A DNA stretch of 64,000 bases from an uncultured Erysipelotrichaceae bacterium. GTDB lineage: Bacteria > Bacillota_I > Bacilli_A > Erysipelotrichales > Erysipelotrichaceae. The position numbers were made by a program, and so were the translations under genes. Shown here one piece after another: positions 45,090 through 54,751 of this stretch. The notes under the pieces are model-generated. The model had not been told where the DNA came from. It made no database searches and worked only from the letters and a program-made list of their open reading frames with translations. The DNA lies in contig CACYNH010000006.1 of the NCBI GenBank assembly GCA_902775735.1, positions 1 to 64,000 on the forward strand. Direction: 5' to 3'. The stretch's first letter is position 1. Each line of letters begins with the position of its first letter.

Positions 45090-46036
45090 TGCAGCATACA
45101 AGCGTGCTGCTCGAAGAAACTATCGATCTGCTCAACGTGAAGCCGGAGGGTATCTACGTTGACGGAACGCTGGGAAGGGGCGGCCACGCAAAACTGCTGA
45201 TCTCGAAACTCACAACCGGACACCTGTATGCATTCGATAAGGATTTACAGGCATTGCGCGAATCGGAAGTAAACCTTTCCGGTGTCGCCGACAGGGTCAC
45301 TCTTATTCATAACGACTTCCGGTCCGCGGAGGAGGAACTCCGCAAACGCGGGATCGAAGGTGTCGATGGATTCATGATGGACCTTGGTGTCAGCTCGCCG
45401 CAGTTCGACGATCCCGAACGCGGGTTCAGCTACCGCTTCGAGGCGAGGCTGGACATGCGCATGAACCGTGAGCAGGCGCTGGACGCATACCAGGTTGTCA
45501 ACACTTATCCTGCTGCCCAGCTGACCAGGATACTCAGGGATTATGGCGAAGAACGCTATGCTTCACTGATTGCGGGAGCGATCGTGAAGAACCGGGCAAT
45601 CAGACCGATTGAGACAACCTTTGAGCTGGTGAATGTGATCAAAGAAGCGCTTCCCGAAAGAGAGCTGCGCAAGAAGGGCCATCCGGCCAAGAAAACCTTC
45701 CAGGCCATCCGCATTGAAGTCAACGATGAGCTTGGCGCCCTGAAGCAGGGGCTTGCGCAGGCGCTCAATATGCTGAACGAAGGCGGAAGATGCGCTGTGA
45801 TCACTTTTCATTCACTCGAGGACCGAATCGTTAAAAATACTTTTAAAGAATATTCCTCTGCTCCATTTGTTGAGCCCAAGCTGCCGCTGACGGAACAGCA
45901 AATGGAGCAGGCCTCCTTCCACCTGATCACAAAGAAACCGGTCATCGCTGGCGAGGAGGAAATCGAAAACAATAACAGATCTCACAGCGCAAAGCTGAGA
46001 GTCATAGAACGCATAAGGGGAGAATCACATGGCTAA
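45086..46036 (+). CDS. rsmH: 16S rRNA (cytosine1402-N4)-methyltransferase
   Basis: 316 residues. SAM-binding VDGTLGRGGHAKLL near residue 22, FMMDLGVSSPQFDDPERGFSY, and the C-terminal VITFHSLEDRIVK. It methylates C1402 of 16S rRNA at the decoding site. ATGA overlap with mraZ; eight-base overlap with ftsL. Confidence 0.96.
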   Translation: MMQHTSVLLEETIDLLNVKPEGIYVDGTLGRGGHAKLLISKLTTGHLYAFDKDLQALRESEVNLSGVADRVTLIHNDFRSAEEELRKRGIEGVDGFMMDLGVSSPQFDDPERGFSYRFEARLDMRMNREQALDAYQVVNTYPAAQLTRILRDYGEERYASLIAGAIVKNRAIRPIETTFELVNVIKEALPERELRKKGHPAKKTFQAIRIEVNDELGALKQGLAQALNMLNEGGRCAVITFHSLEDRIVKNTFKEYSSAPFVEPKLPLTEQQMEQASFHLITKKPVIAGEEEIENNNRSHSAKLRVIERIRGESHG

Positions 46037-46346
46037 GGGGACAAAGAAGAGAAAGATCAGAAGATCTGTCGCACTGCTGAATTTATCAGTTTCAATGTTA
46101 ATACTTTCATCATTCCTGTATCTTTGCAGCGCGCTTTTCCTGCGCTCCTACAACAATTCACTGAGCACCCAGGCTCAGGAGATCTCCCGCCAGATCGCCG
46201 TTCTCGAACTGCAGAACGACGCTGTTTCCGTGGAAATTGCCAAGCTCGCTTCGGCTGACCGTGTCGATGAGATCGCTGCCAACAACGGCCTGAGCAGAAA
46301 CTCATCCAACGTGATTTCCATTACAAACGGGGAGAATGGAGACTGA
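46029..46346 (+). CDS. ftsL: FtsL-like division protein
   Basis: 105 residues: short basic cytoplasmic tail, one membrane segment (about 14-34), then a coiled-coil region (SLSTQAQEISRQIAVLELQNDAVSVEIAKL). Size, topology and position between rsmH and the PBP gene identify FtsL although its sequence is poorly conserved. It would link FtsB/DivIC to the septal PBP. Confidence 0.85.
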   Translation: MAKGTKKRKIRRSVALLNLSVSMLILSSFLYLCSALFLRSYNNSLSTQAQEISRQIAVLELQNDAVSVEIAKLASADRVDEIAANNGLSRNSSNVISITNGENGD

Positions 46347-46349
46347 TCC

Positions 46350-48515
46350 ATGAAGCCGAGGAACACTCATCACTCGGTGCGCGAAATCTTTCTTGTAACA
46401 TTGGCGGCAATTGCTTTACTTGCGTCCAATGTTTTTTTCGTGACGATCGCCAAGGTGCATATCCGTTCCGGCCAGGATCTTTCGACCTATGCCGACAACG
46501 CCAACTATGTCCATGAGGTGACCAAGGCAATGCGCGGGAATATCTACGACCGCTCCGGCAACGTCATTGCCCAGGACAGCCGCACCTACAATATTGTCTG
46601 TATCCTCGATTCAAGCCGCAAAGGCATCGGCGATGAAATCGCCTATGTCCAGGACAAGGAAGGAACAGCGGAAGTTTTATCCAAAATCCTCCGTATGGAT
46701 TACGGCAAGATCCTCGATTTCCTGAACCAGGATCTCTACCAGACAGAGCTTGGCTACGGGGGAAGAAAACTCTCCAAAGCCGTCAAGGACGAAATCGAGT
46801 CCTATGACCTGCCCGGCATTGAATTCACCGACAGCGTCCAGCGCGTATACCCGATGGGCCAGTTCGCTTCCAACCTGATCGGCTACGCCCAGTCGGACGA
46901 AAGCGGCAGCACCGTCGGCCAGATGGGCATCGAGCTGTTCATGAACGACTATCTCTCCGGAACCGACGGATCAAGAACCTACCAGGCTGATGAGCACGGC
47001 TACGTGCTGCCCGGCATGAAGGAGACAACCGTCAGCGCCATCAACGGGGATAATGTCTATCTTACACTCGACGGACCCATACAGGAAACCCTTGAAGACT
47101 CTTTCCGTCTGACAAATTCAACTTTCGACACCCAGAGAGTGTGGGGCGGGGCCATGGAGATCGCCACCGGCAAGGTGATTGCCTGGGGCCAGACGCCTTC
47201 CTTCGATCCCAACACCCTTGAAGATATCACCGACTACACAAACACCGGCGCCCAGATGCCTTATGAACCGGGCTCCACAATGAAGTCATTTGTCTGGGCC
47301 GCCACCATCAACGAAAACAAATATGACGAAAGCCTCACCACCGACGGCAACGAGTTCTGTTTTATCGGCGATGAGAACAACAACCCGGTCAGATCCTACA
47401 GCGACAATGTCTACGGCTGCATCTACAACGCCGGCGAAAAGAAATACGGCGCGGTCGATCTCGACCATGGCATGATCTACTCACTTAACACCGTCGCGGC
47501 AACTCTTGAAAATGAACTGATCACCCCGGACATCTATCTGGATTATCTGAAGAAGTTCGGCTTCTGGCAGCCGGTCGACACCGACGGCTTACCGGAAAGC
47601 ACAGGCATTCTCAACTTCACATGGGCCTACGATAAAATGAACCTCTCATTCGGCCAGGGCTCCACCGTGACAATGCTGCAGCTGTTCCAGGCCTACAGCG
47701 CCATCTTCTCCGACGGCACAATGGTCAAACCTTACTTCATCGAATCGATCCGCGATTCCTACGACAACCAGATCATCTACCAGGCCGAAACGCAGCAGAC
47801 CGGCAAGCCGATCACCGAGCAGACAGCCAAACACATGCAGAAGATCATGTACCGCGTTGTCAATGAGGACGACGGTACCGCCAAATACTACCGTATTCCT
47901 GAATGCGACCTGATCGCCAAAACCGGAACTTCCGAAATCGCGATCGACGGTTCCTATGAAAACCAGAGAACCATCACCTCCGTCATGGTGGCGATGCCGG
48001 CGGAAAACCCGCAGGTTCTTGCCTATTACGCGTTTGAAGCGGATAACGCAAAGGATTCTCATTACTATACAGAGGCCCAGACAAACTTCTTCCGCAAGAT
48101 CGCCGTCTCCTACGGCTTCTCGCAGGGCAGCTCCCAAAGCGGGCAGACAGTCTATGATCATGTGACTGTCAGCGACATGCCGAACCTGGTCAACCACAGC
48201 ATTGACTACGCGAAGGCAAAGCTTGAGCCGGCTGAAGCCAATGTCATGGTGCTCGGAGAAGGCGGCACAGTCATCCGCCAGTATCCGGAAGCAGGCGAGA
48301 CCGTCACAACCGGCCAGCATGTCTTCCTGATCGCCGACACCCAGACTTTCACCATGCCGGATATGACCGGCTGGACAAGAAAGGATGTCGCCGGCTTATG
48401 GGCCGCAAGCGGCTTCGGATTCCAGCTCTCGGGAACCGGAAAAGTGGTTTCCCAGAGTGTTCCGCCGGGGACCGCTGTAACCAAAGGAACAGAAATAAAG
48501 GTTGTTTTTGAATGA
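46350..48515 (+). CDS. pbpB: Class B penicillin-binding protein with PASTA domains (FtsI/Pbp2x type)
   Basis: 721 residues. Membrane anchor (about 12-33), dimerisation domain (RGNIYDRSGNVIAQDSRTY), transpeptidase domain with Ser309-x-x-Lys312 (GSTMK), SLN at 378-380 and Lys524-Thr-Gly (KTGTSE), then two PASTA domains (about 590-655 and 656-721). Septal peptidoglycan cross-linking; PASTA domains bind muropeptides. Three bases after ftsL. It has the DivIB/FtsQ-independent short gene order. Confidence 0.94.
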   Translation: MKPRNTHHSVREIFLVTLAAIALLASNVFFVTIAKVHIRSGQDLSTYADNANYVHEVTKAMRGNIYDRSGNVIAQDSRTYNIVCILDSSRKGIGDEIAYVQDKEGTAEVLSKILRMDYGKILDFLNQDLYQTELGYGGRKLSKAVKDEIESYDLPGIEFTDSVQRVYPMGQFASNLIGYAQSDESGSTVGQMGIELFMNDYLSGTDGSRTYQADEHGYVLPGMKETTVSAINGDNVYLTLDGPIQETLEDSFRLTNSTFDTQRVWGGAMEIATGKVIAWGQTPSFDPNTLEDITDYTNTGAQMPYEPGSTMKSFVWAATINENKYDESLTTDGNEFCFIGDENNNPVRSYSDNVYGCIYNAGEKKYGAVDLDHGMIYSLNTVAATLENELITPDIYLDYLKKFGFWQPVDTDGLPESTGILNFTWAYDKMNLSFGQGSTVTMLQLFQAYSAIFSDGTMVKPYFIESIRDSYDNQIIYQAETQQTGKPITEQTAKHMQKIMYRVVNEDDGTAKYYRIPECDLIAKTGTSEIAIDGSYENQRTITSVMVAMPAENPQVLAYYAFEADNAKDSHYYTEAQTNFFRKIAVSYGFSQGSSQSGQTVYDHVTVSDMPNLVNHSIDYAKAKLEPAEANVMVLGEGGTVIRQYPEAGETVTTGQHVFLIADTQTFTMPDMTGWTRKDVAGLWAASGFGFQLSGTGKVVSQSVPPGTAVTKGTEIKVVFE

Positions 48516-48551
48516 TGATTGTGTATCATAATTCAGGTATCGGAGGTATTT

Positions 48552-49523
48552 ATGCCCTTTAAACTGATATTGAGCCTGCTGGTCAGCTGTGCCATCGTCA
48601 TGGTGACCATGCCGGCGTTCATAAAATTTCTGAAGAAGCTCAGCTTCCGGCAGTCCATCAGCGAATATTCGCTGGAGGAGGACCAGAAGAAGGCGGGCAC
48701 GCCGATCATGGGCGGCATTCTCTTCATTCTCGTTCCCCTGATCGTCACGCCGGTGATTGTGCCGGAGGTGTTTCATCAGATTGACACTCTTATTGTCATG
48801 CTGGCGTTTGCCGGCTATGGCGTCATCGGCTTTATCGATGATTACCTGATCGCGGTCAAGAAAAACAACGAAGGCCTCTCACCCAGAGCGAAGCTCATCA
48901 TGCAGGTGGTGCTGGCGGTTGTCTTCTTCTTCCTTTACAGAGGACACGGCTCCACGGACCTCTTCCTGCCCTTAACCGGCGTAACGCTGCATCTTGGCTT
49001 CATGTATTTCTTCCTTGTCTTATTCATGTTCGCGGGAGCTTCCAACGCGGTGAATCTGACCGATGGCATGGACGGCTTATGCGCGGGCGTGACAATCATC
49101 GCCCTGATTCCGTTCCTGGCGGTCACACTGATCCAGAAAACAGGCGAAGAGTATACGCTTTCCGTATTCATTATGGCTTTGATCGGCGCATTGCTCGGCT
49201 ATCTTTATTACAATAAGAAGCCGGCCCGTGTCTTTATGGGCGATACCGGCGCACTGGCCCTTGGCGGCGTGCTGGCGGCAATCGCGATGGTCACCAAAAA
49301 AGAAATGAGCCTGATCCTGATCGCGGGCGTTCCGGTCATCGAAACACTGAGCGTCATCCTGCAGGTGGCGGCGGTCAAGACAATCCACAGGAGAATCTTC
49401 CCTTATACGCCGATCCATTATTCATTCCGTCTGAAGGGAATGCCGGAGAAATCCGTTGTTTATCTGTTCTGGATGGCGGAAGCGGTGTTCGCGCTGCTCG
49501 GCTTCTTCCTGGCGATGAAATAA
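48552..49523 (+). CDS. mraY: Phospho-N-acetylmuramoyl-pentapeptide transferase
   Basis: 323 residues, ten membrane segments. Makes lipid I from UDP-MurNAc-pentapeptide and undecaprenyl phosphate. Motifs: KKAGTPIMGGI, GFIDDYLI (Mg-binding Asp pair), NLTDGMDGLCAG, GDTGALALGG, and IHYSFRLKG. ATG 48552 has GGAGG seven bases before it; the frame extends further up without one. Last gene of the cluster here. Confidence 0.96.
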   Translation: MPFKLILSLLVSCAIVMVTMPAFIKFLKKLSFRQSISEYSLEEDQKKAGTPIMGGILFILVPLIVTPVIVPEVFHQIDTLIVMLAFAGYGVIGFIDDYLIAVKKNNEGLSPRAKLIMQVVLAVVFFFLYRGHGSTDLFLPLTGVTLHLGFMYFFLVLFMFAGASNAVNLTDGMDGLCAGVTIIALIPFLAVTLIQKTGEEYTLSVFIMALIGALLGYLYYNKKPARVFMGDTGALALGGVLAAIAMVTKKEMSLILIAGVPVIETLSVILQVAAVKTIHRRIFPYTPIHYSFRLKGMPEKSVVYLFWMAEAVFALLGFFLAMK

Positions 49524-49538
49524 CATGAATCAGCACCT

Positions 49539-49570
49539 GAGGTATCCGCATAACTGCGGATGCCTTTTTC
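49539..49570 (+). terminator. Terminator after mraY
   Basis: GTATCCGCA, TAAC, TGCGGATGCC, then Ts. It closes the cluster before murD, ftsW, murG or ftsZ would be expected. Confidence 0.8.
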
Positions 49571-49762
49571 ATTCCTGTCCTTTTGGCCACCTTTTTGAAA
49601 ATGAACGGCAGGGGAAGCGGTCAGCCCGTTCGGAAATCGTGTACGTGGTTCTTTTCATGCCTGAATTCAGGTGATTTTTTGTGGACTGAAAAGGCAAAAA
49701 GACAGATAATTGTAAGGTGTACGCGGGACAAAAGAATATTTATATCCGAAAGAAAAGATTTT
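49571..49762. other. Gene-free region between mraY and comN
   Basis: About 190 bases without a credible gene. A 12-bp perfect palindrome (CCTGAATTCAGG, 49660-49671) followed by TGATTTTTT could be a weak terminator or an operator. I see nothing else. Confidence 0.5.
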
Positions 49763-49771
49763 TGATATAAT
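49763..49771 (+). promoter_or_regulatory. Extended -10 promoter of comN-secDF
   Basis: TGATATAAT. The comN ATG follows 23 bases later with AGGAGGA in between. Confidence 0.65.
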
Positions 49772-49794
49772 ACTTTAACTGTCAGGAGGAAGGC

Positions 49795-50082
49795 ATGTCT
49801 TCGGAAAAAATAGGGATAGAAAATACGCTGATTCAGCTGACTATGGTCCTCAAGCTTCAGCAGCTGAAACGCGGCGGATTGCCTTCGCTCACGTATGACA
49901 ATCTTGAGGACTATATCAGCGGGAAGCTCTGGCTGAAACAGGCGCCGGACTCATTGCACACGGCGGCTGATGAGATCCTTTCCATTGAGCCCGAGGAAAT
50001 CATCCGGTTTCTCTCGCGGCAGGCGATTGTGGAAGGATCGGCGAAAAAGCTTGAGGATTTCTCAGACATTATAGGAGGGTAA
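49795..50082 (+). CDS. ComN-like post-transcriptional regulator
   Basis: 95 residues, helical, without catalytic motif. Size and pattern (LKLQQLKRGGLPSLTYDNLEDYI, LSIEPEEIIRFLSRQA) match the small ComN/YrzD family, which in Bacillus lies by secDF and affects comE mRNA. Nine-base spacing to secDF indicates co-transcription. Its RNA target here is unknown. Confidence 0.75.
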   Translation: MSSEKIGIENTLIQLTMVLKLQQLKRGGLPSLTYDNLEDYISGKLWLKQAPDSLHTAADEILSIEPEEIIRFLSRQAIVEGSAKKLEDFSDIIGG

Positions 50083-50090
50083 GCAGTTTT

Positions 50091-52394
50091 ATGGCAGGCA
50101 GCAAGCAGCAGAACAAAAAGGGGAATATCGCCATATTCCTTGCGGTCGTCGCCGCAATCGCGATTCTTGTGGGAACCACATTCAACGCGATCAAGAACAG
50201 TCTGAACCTGGGCCTTGACCTGCGCGGCGGCTTCGAAATTCTTTACGAAGTCACTCCGCTCAGCGAAGGCGCGGACATGGACATGACGGCCGTTACAAAC
50301 AGTATTTCCAAACGTATCAACGTACTGGGTGTCAGTGAACCCGAAATCATCGTTGAAGGCGAAAACAGAGTCCGCGTACAGCTGGCAGGTATCGAGGACC
50401 AGGAAAGCGCCCGTGCGATGATCGGCACAACAGCCAACCTGACATTCCGTGACGTCGACGACAACGAACTCGCGGATTCTTCGATCCTGGTCGAAGGCGG
50501 CGCCTCCCTGGCGTATCAGGACGGCACCCCGATCGTATCCCTGCAGATCGCGGACCAGACAAAGTTCGGTGAAATCACAAAGAACATCTCAGGCAAGGCA
50601 AGCGGATCCAACATCATGATCATCTGGCTCGACTGGGAAGAGGGAGATACTTATAAAGAGGAAGCAGCCAAGGCAAACGCCGGCGAGGAACCCAAGTACA
50701 TTTCCGCCGCGACTGTCAGAAGCCAGATCAGCGGCAACTGCATTATTGAAGGCAACTTCACTGAAGAGGAAGCCAGAACCCTGGCAAACCTGATCAATTC
50801 AGGTTCCCTGCCGGTCAAACTGACTGAAATCAGTTCCAATGTTGTCTCCGCCGAATACGGCGCCGACGCTCTTGCCAAGACCGCCATAGCCGGCATGATC
50901 GGCATCGGCCTTGTCATTCTCTTCATGATCTTCATGTACCGCCTGCCGGGCATCGTTTCGGCAATCATGCTGGTGTTATATATCTGGGCAGTCTTCGGAC
51001 TCTACAGCCTGATGGGCGCAGTCTTCACACTGAGCGGCATCGGCGCTCTGGTTCTCGGTATCGGTATGACCGTTGACGCCAACATCATCAGCTACGAAAG
51101 AATCAAGCAGGAACTCTATAAGGGCAGAAGCGTAAGAGCTTCCGTCATGGAAGGCCAGAAGCAGTCCTTCTCGGCTGTCTTCGACGCCCAGTTCACAACC
51201 CTCATCGCAGCTCTGATTATGTATATCTGGGGCAACGGCGCGGTCAAGGGCTTTGCGACAATGCTGATTATCACAGTCGTCATGACTCTGGTTCTCAACG
51301 TCGCTTTCTCCAGATGGATGCTCAGACTGCTTGTTGGCGCCGGCATCGCCGACGGCAAGCCGCAGCTCTTCAACGTCAAAGCTGACCAGGTTCCCGATGT
51401 CACAAAGGGCCAGTCACAGTTCTATACAGGCACTCACCAGTTCGACTACGCCGGCAATGCCAAGTGGAATATCCGCGCTTCTCTTGTGATCGCGGCACTG
51501 GCTTTAATCCTCGGCTTCGTCAACCTGGGCGGCGGCAAAGGCTTCTTCAACCTCGGCATCGACTTCTCCTCCGGTACACGTCTGACTGTCTCCTCTGAAG
51601 AAACAGTCACCGTTGAGGATGTTGAAGCGATCATCGCTGAAGAAGGCTTCACCGGCTTCACATGCCAGGCGTCCGGCGAAAACACAGTCTACGCCACAAC
51701 CAAGGAAGCCCTGGCCAAGGAAGACCTGACAAACCTTAAAGACGCCCTGAAGGAAAGATACGGCGAAGAGCCGGGCGACAACGTCGTCACACCGGTCGTC
51801 GGCAAGGAACTCGTCAGAAACGCGATCATCCTGACCATCGTTGCCTGGATCGCCATGATGCTGTATGTCACATTCCGCTATGAATGGGATTACGCTCTTG
51901 GCTGTATCGTCGCTCTGATCCATGACGTCGGCATCGTTCTCGCAGTCTTTGCGATCGCGAGAATGGAAGTCAACACTGAAGTTATCTCAGTCCTGCTCAC
52001 CATCATCGGTTACTCGATCAACAACTCAATCGTCGTCTTCGACAGAGTCCGTGAACTGATGGCCGAAAAGAGCGGCAGACTTACAGAACAGGGCTACCAG
52101 GATATCATCAACAAGGCTCTCGACGCCACAATCAAGATGTCCCTGAACAGTTCCGTGACAACAATGCTGCCGGTCGTTATGCTGCTGATCATGGGTTCCA
52201 AGGCAATCTTCACATTCATCTTCGCGATGTTCATCGGTCTGATCGCCGGTACATTCTCCTCCATCTTCATCGCTCCGACAGTCTGGAGATGGGCACGCAC
52301 AAAGCTGCGCAAGGATGACGGCACTAAGAAGGCCAGGAAGGCGGATAAGAAAGAAGCCCTCGACGAATACACATTCAAGGGAATCAACGCTTAA
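50091..52394 (+). CDS. secDF: Protein translocase SecDF (fused SecD and SecF)
   Basis: 767 residues with twelve membrane segments. SecD half: LGLDLRGGFEI near residue 40 (D1 motif), a large extracellular P1 domain, and the membrane helices after residue 265 with GIGMTVDANIISYERIKQEL (D4). SecF half from about 455: FNLGIDFSSGTRLTV and GYSINNSIVVFDRVRE. It uses the proton or sodium gradient to pull exported proteins from the Sec channel. Fusion is usual in Bacillota. Confidence 0.96.
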   Translation: MAGSKQQNKKGNIAIFLAVVAAIAILVGTTFNAIKNSLNLGLDLRGGFEILYEVTPLSEGADMDMTAVTNSISKRINVLGVSEPEIIVEGENRVRVQLAGIEDQESARAMIGTTANLTFRDVDDNELADSSILVEGGASLAYQDGTPIVSLQIADQTKFGEITKNISGKASGSNIMIIWLDWEEGDTYKEEAAKANAGEEPKYISAATVRSQISGNCIIEGNFTEEEARTLANLINSGSLPVKLTEISSNVVSAEYGADALAKTAIAGMIGIGLVILFMIFMYRLPGIVSAIMLVLYIWAVFGLYSLMGAVFTLSGIGALVLGIGMTVDANIISYERIKQELYKGRSVRASVMEGQKQSFSAVFDAQFTTLIAALIMYIWGNGAVKGFATMLIITVVMTLVLNVAFSRWMLRLLVGAGIADGKPQLFNVKADQVPDVTKGQSQFYTGTHQFDYAGNAKWNIRASLVIAALALILGFVNLGGGKGFFNLGIDFSSGTRLTVSSEETVTVEDVEAIIAEEGFTGFTCQASGENTVYATTKEALAKEDLTNLKDALKERYGEEPGDNVVTPVVGKELVRNAIILTIVAWIAMMLYVTFRYEWDYALGCIVALIHDVGIVLAVFAIARMEVNTEVISVLLTIIGYSINNSIVVFDRVRELMAEKSGRLTEQGYQDIINKALDATIKMSLNSSVTTMLPVVMLLIMGSKAIFTFIFAMFIGLIAGTFSSIFIAPTVWRWARTKLRKDDGTKKARKADKKEALDEYTFKGINA

Positions 52395-52402
52395 TCTCTT
52401 AT

Positions 52403-52433
52403 GACAGACGGCAGCCGCCGTCTGTCTTTGTTT
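52403..52433 (+). terminator. Terminator after secDF
   Basis: GACAGACGGC, AGCC, GCCGTCTGTC (perfect 10 bp) and TTTGTTT. Confidence 0.85.
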
Positions 52434-52444
52434 AAGGAGGCTAT

Positions 52445-53110
52445 ATGGAAATCAAAGCTGTACTGTTCGACTGCGACGGACTGATGTTCGACACCGAAAT
52501 AATCGCCCAGCAGATCTGGCGCGACGGGGCCCGCGAATACGGCGTCACGCTTCCGCCCGATTTCTTTGAACACATTACCGGAGCGGGGGGACAGGACCTG
52601 CTCGACTATATCGGCGGGATCCCGGGTGCTGCCGAGCTGCTCAAAGTCAACCGGAAAAAAAGATTTGATCTTGATTTCTGGTCATCCATCCACACCGACT
52701 GCCTGAACCGTCCGGGACTGCCGGAACTGTTTGTCTGGCTCAATCAGAACGGCTATAAAATCGCCGTCTGCTCCTCCAGCGCCCTTGCCTATGTCAAAGC
52801 CCTGATCGCGACCTGCTCGACAAAGCTGGAATATGACGTGATCATCTGCGGCGATATGGTGAAACATGCCAAACCGGATCCGGAAATCTTCCTGCGCGGG
52901 GCTGAAGAGCTTGGCGTTGATCCGGAAAACTGCATGGTGCTGGAAGACTCCAAGCAGGGTATCCTTGCGGCCAGGGCGGCCGGCATGCACAGATGCTTTA
53001 TTCCCGACACCATCACGCCCGATGAAGTCATGAAGGAAGCTCTTGAGTTTGAGACGCCTTCCTTGTTCGAAGTGATCACGCTTCTTGAGAGTCTGCAGGT
53101 GAAAGAATGA
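52445..53110 (+). CDS. HAD hydrolase, beta-phosphoglucomutase-like subfamily
   Basis: 221 residues. Motif I FDCDGLMFD (Asp9, Asp11), helical C1 cap (about 15-90), motif II CSSSALAY, motif III Lys in KHAKPDPEIF and motif IV LEDSKQG. The family contains small phosphatases and phosphoglucomutases; the substrate cannot be given. Start with AAGGAGG seven bases upstream. Its end overlaps the recJ-like gene (ATGA), so translation is coupled. Confidence 0.88.
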   Translation: MEIKAVLFDCDGLMFDTEIIAQQIWRDGAREYGVTLPPDFFEHITGAGGQDLLDYIGGIPGAAELLKVNRKKRFDLDFWSSIHTDCLNRPGLPELFVWLNQNGYKIAVCSSSALAYVKALIATCSTKLEYDVIICGDMVKHAKPDPEIFLRGAEELGVDPENCMVLEDSKQGILAARAAGMHRCFIPDTITPDEVMKEALEFETPSLFEVITLLESLQVKE

Positions 53111-54696
53111 AACGGAACATCCTGGAAGCGGATGAAACCGCGGTCAATGAAAAATACCATACCGGAAAACTCCTTGGCCGCCTGATCGCCGTTTCTGATC
53201 TCAGCGATGAGCAGACCGCCTCTCTTCTCAGCTGCGACAGCACCCTGCATACTTCCTCCTGCGAGTGTGTGCGCCGCTGCTGTGACAGAATCATTCAGGC
53301 CAGAAACAATCACGAAAAGGTGTTTGTCGGAGGCGATTATGACGCCGACGGCATTTCCGCCACCGCGATCATGAAGCGGACACTCGATGTGCTCGGAATT
53401 CAAAACGGCTACTACATTCCCGACCGTTTCAAAGAAGGCTATGGCCTTTCGCCGGCAACGGTCTCGATGGTGAAGGAAAAGGGCTATTCCCTGATCATCA
53501 CGGTCGATAACGGCGTCAAGGCCCATGAGGCTCTTGCCAAAGCGCGTGAGCTCGGTCTGGAAGTGATCGTCACCGACCACCACCGGATCGAGGAAGACAT
53601 AGACGCGGACATCGTCGTCCATCCTGATTACATGGAGCCGGAATATGAATATTTATGCGGCGCCGGCGTCGCTCTTGAAATCAGCAGAAACCTGATCGGA
53701 AACCGGGATGAGCTGACCGCGATCGCCGCGGTCGCTTCCATCGGCGATGTCATGCCGCTGTGGAAAGAGACAAGACGCATCGTTCTTGCCGGCATGGAAA
53801 TACTGAGAAGAAGGATTCCCCGCTCCCTTGACGCGATGCTGAGACCGGGCACGCCCGTCAGCTGGACTTCGATCGCTTTTCAGATCGTGCCCAAATTAAA
53901 CAGTGTCGGCCGGATGAACGACATCTCCAATGTCAACACGCTCGTGCCGTATCTGTTAAGCACCGACGAAAGGGTGATCAGCACCTACGCGGCCCAGCTT
54001 GACCATGTCAACGAAGTGCGCAAGGAACTCTCGGAAGCGCAGACGAAGACAGCCGAAAAGATGGTCGATGACAGTGATATCCTGCTGCTGTACAATGAGT
54101 CCTTCCATGAGGGAATCTGCGGCCTGATCGCCGGCCGGATCGCTAACAGCCTGCAGAAGCCGGTCCTTGTGTTTGCGAAAAGCGGCAGTCTGATCAAAGG
54201 CAGCGGCAGAAGCGTGAGCGGTTTTGACATGTTCAGCTTCTTCTCGGACTTTGATGAGCCCTGTGCCTTCGGCGGCCATGAACAGGCGGTCGGCATCTCG
54301 GTAAACGCAGAGGACTTTGAGCGGTTCTGCGCTCATGTGAAAACAAAGTTCGCGGCAGAAAACTATACATACGAAGAGCCTTCGCTGACCGCCGTCAGCG
54401 TCAAAGCGGATGAGATCACGATGGACGAGATCATGGCGTTAAGCAGGGCGGAGCCGGTGCCGAAGGAACTGATTTCCAATTTCGCGCTCACCGATCCGGT
54501 TGTGCTTTCCGTCAAAGAAACGCCGAAGGTGACCCGCTACACGCTTGCCTGCGCGTCCGGACCGCTGGAAGCGGTGCTGTTCAAAAGGAAAGGAATCGTT
54601 CCGCCTGAGGAACCATCATGCATGATCGGAAAACTCACTCTGAACCGGTGGCGCTCAAATGTGACAATGACACTGGAAATTGAAGACATTTTCTAG
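53107..54696 (+). CDS. RecJ-like DHH exonuclease
   Basis: 529 residues. DHH domain: GGDYDADGISATAIM, ITVDNGVKAHEA, VTDHHRIEED with the DHH triad; DHHA1 domain with GGHEQAVGISV; a C-terminal OB-like part. It would degrade single-stranded DNA 5' to 3' in repair. It is shorter than usual RecJ proteins, lacking the long C-terminal extension, so it may be a RecJ paralogue. Coupled to the HAD gene. Confidence 0.88.
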   Translation: MKRNILEADETAVNEKYHTGKLLGRLIAVSDLSDEQTASLLSCDSTLHTSSCECVRRCCDRIIQARNNHEKVFVGGDYDADGISATAIMKRTLDVLGIQNGYYIPDRFKEGYGLSPATVSMVKEKGYSLIITVDNGVKAHEALAKARELGLEVIVTDHHRIEEDIDADIVVHPDYMEPEYEYLCGAGVALEISRNLIGNRDELTAIAAVASIGDVMPLWKETRRIVLAGMEILRRRIPRSLDAMLRPGTPVSWTSIAFQIVPKLNSVGRMNDISNVNTLVPYLLSTDERVISTYAAQLDHVNEVRKELSEAQTKTAEKMVDDSDILLLYNESFHEGICGLIAGRIANSLQKPVLVFAKSGSLIKGSGRSVSGFDMFSFFSDFDEPCAFGGHEQAVGISVNAEDFERFCAHVKTKFAAENYTYEEPSLTAVSVKADEITMDEIMALSRAEPVPKELISNFALTDPVVLSVKETPKVTRYTLACASGPLEAVLFKRKGIVPPEEPSCMIGKLTLNRWRSNVTMTLEIEDIF

Positions 54697-54751
54697 TCTG
54701 TACGGAGTATAATAAAATTGTTATTTTAATCAGAAAACAGGAGAAATCATT

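Noticed and set aside
49660-49671. 12-bp palindrome with a T-run as a terminator
   Set aside because: Only a 4-bp stem remains after allowing a loop, and no gene ends just before it; mraY already has a strong terminator.
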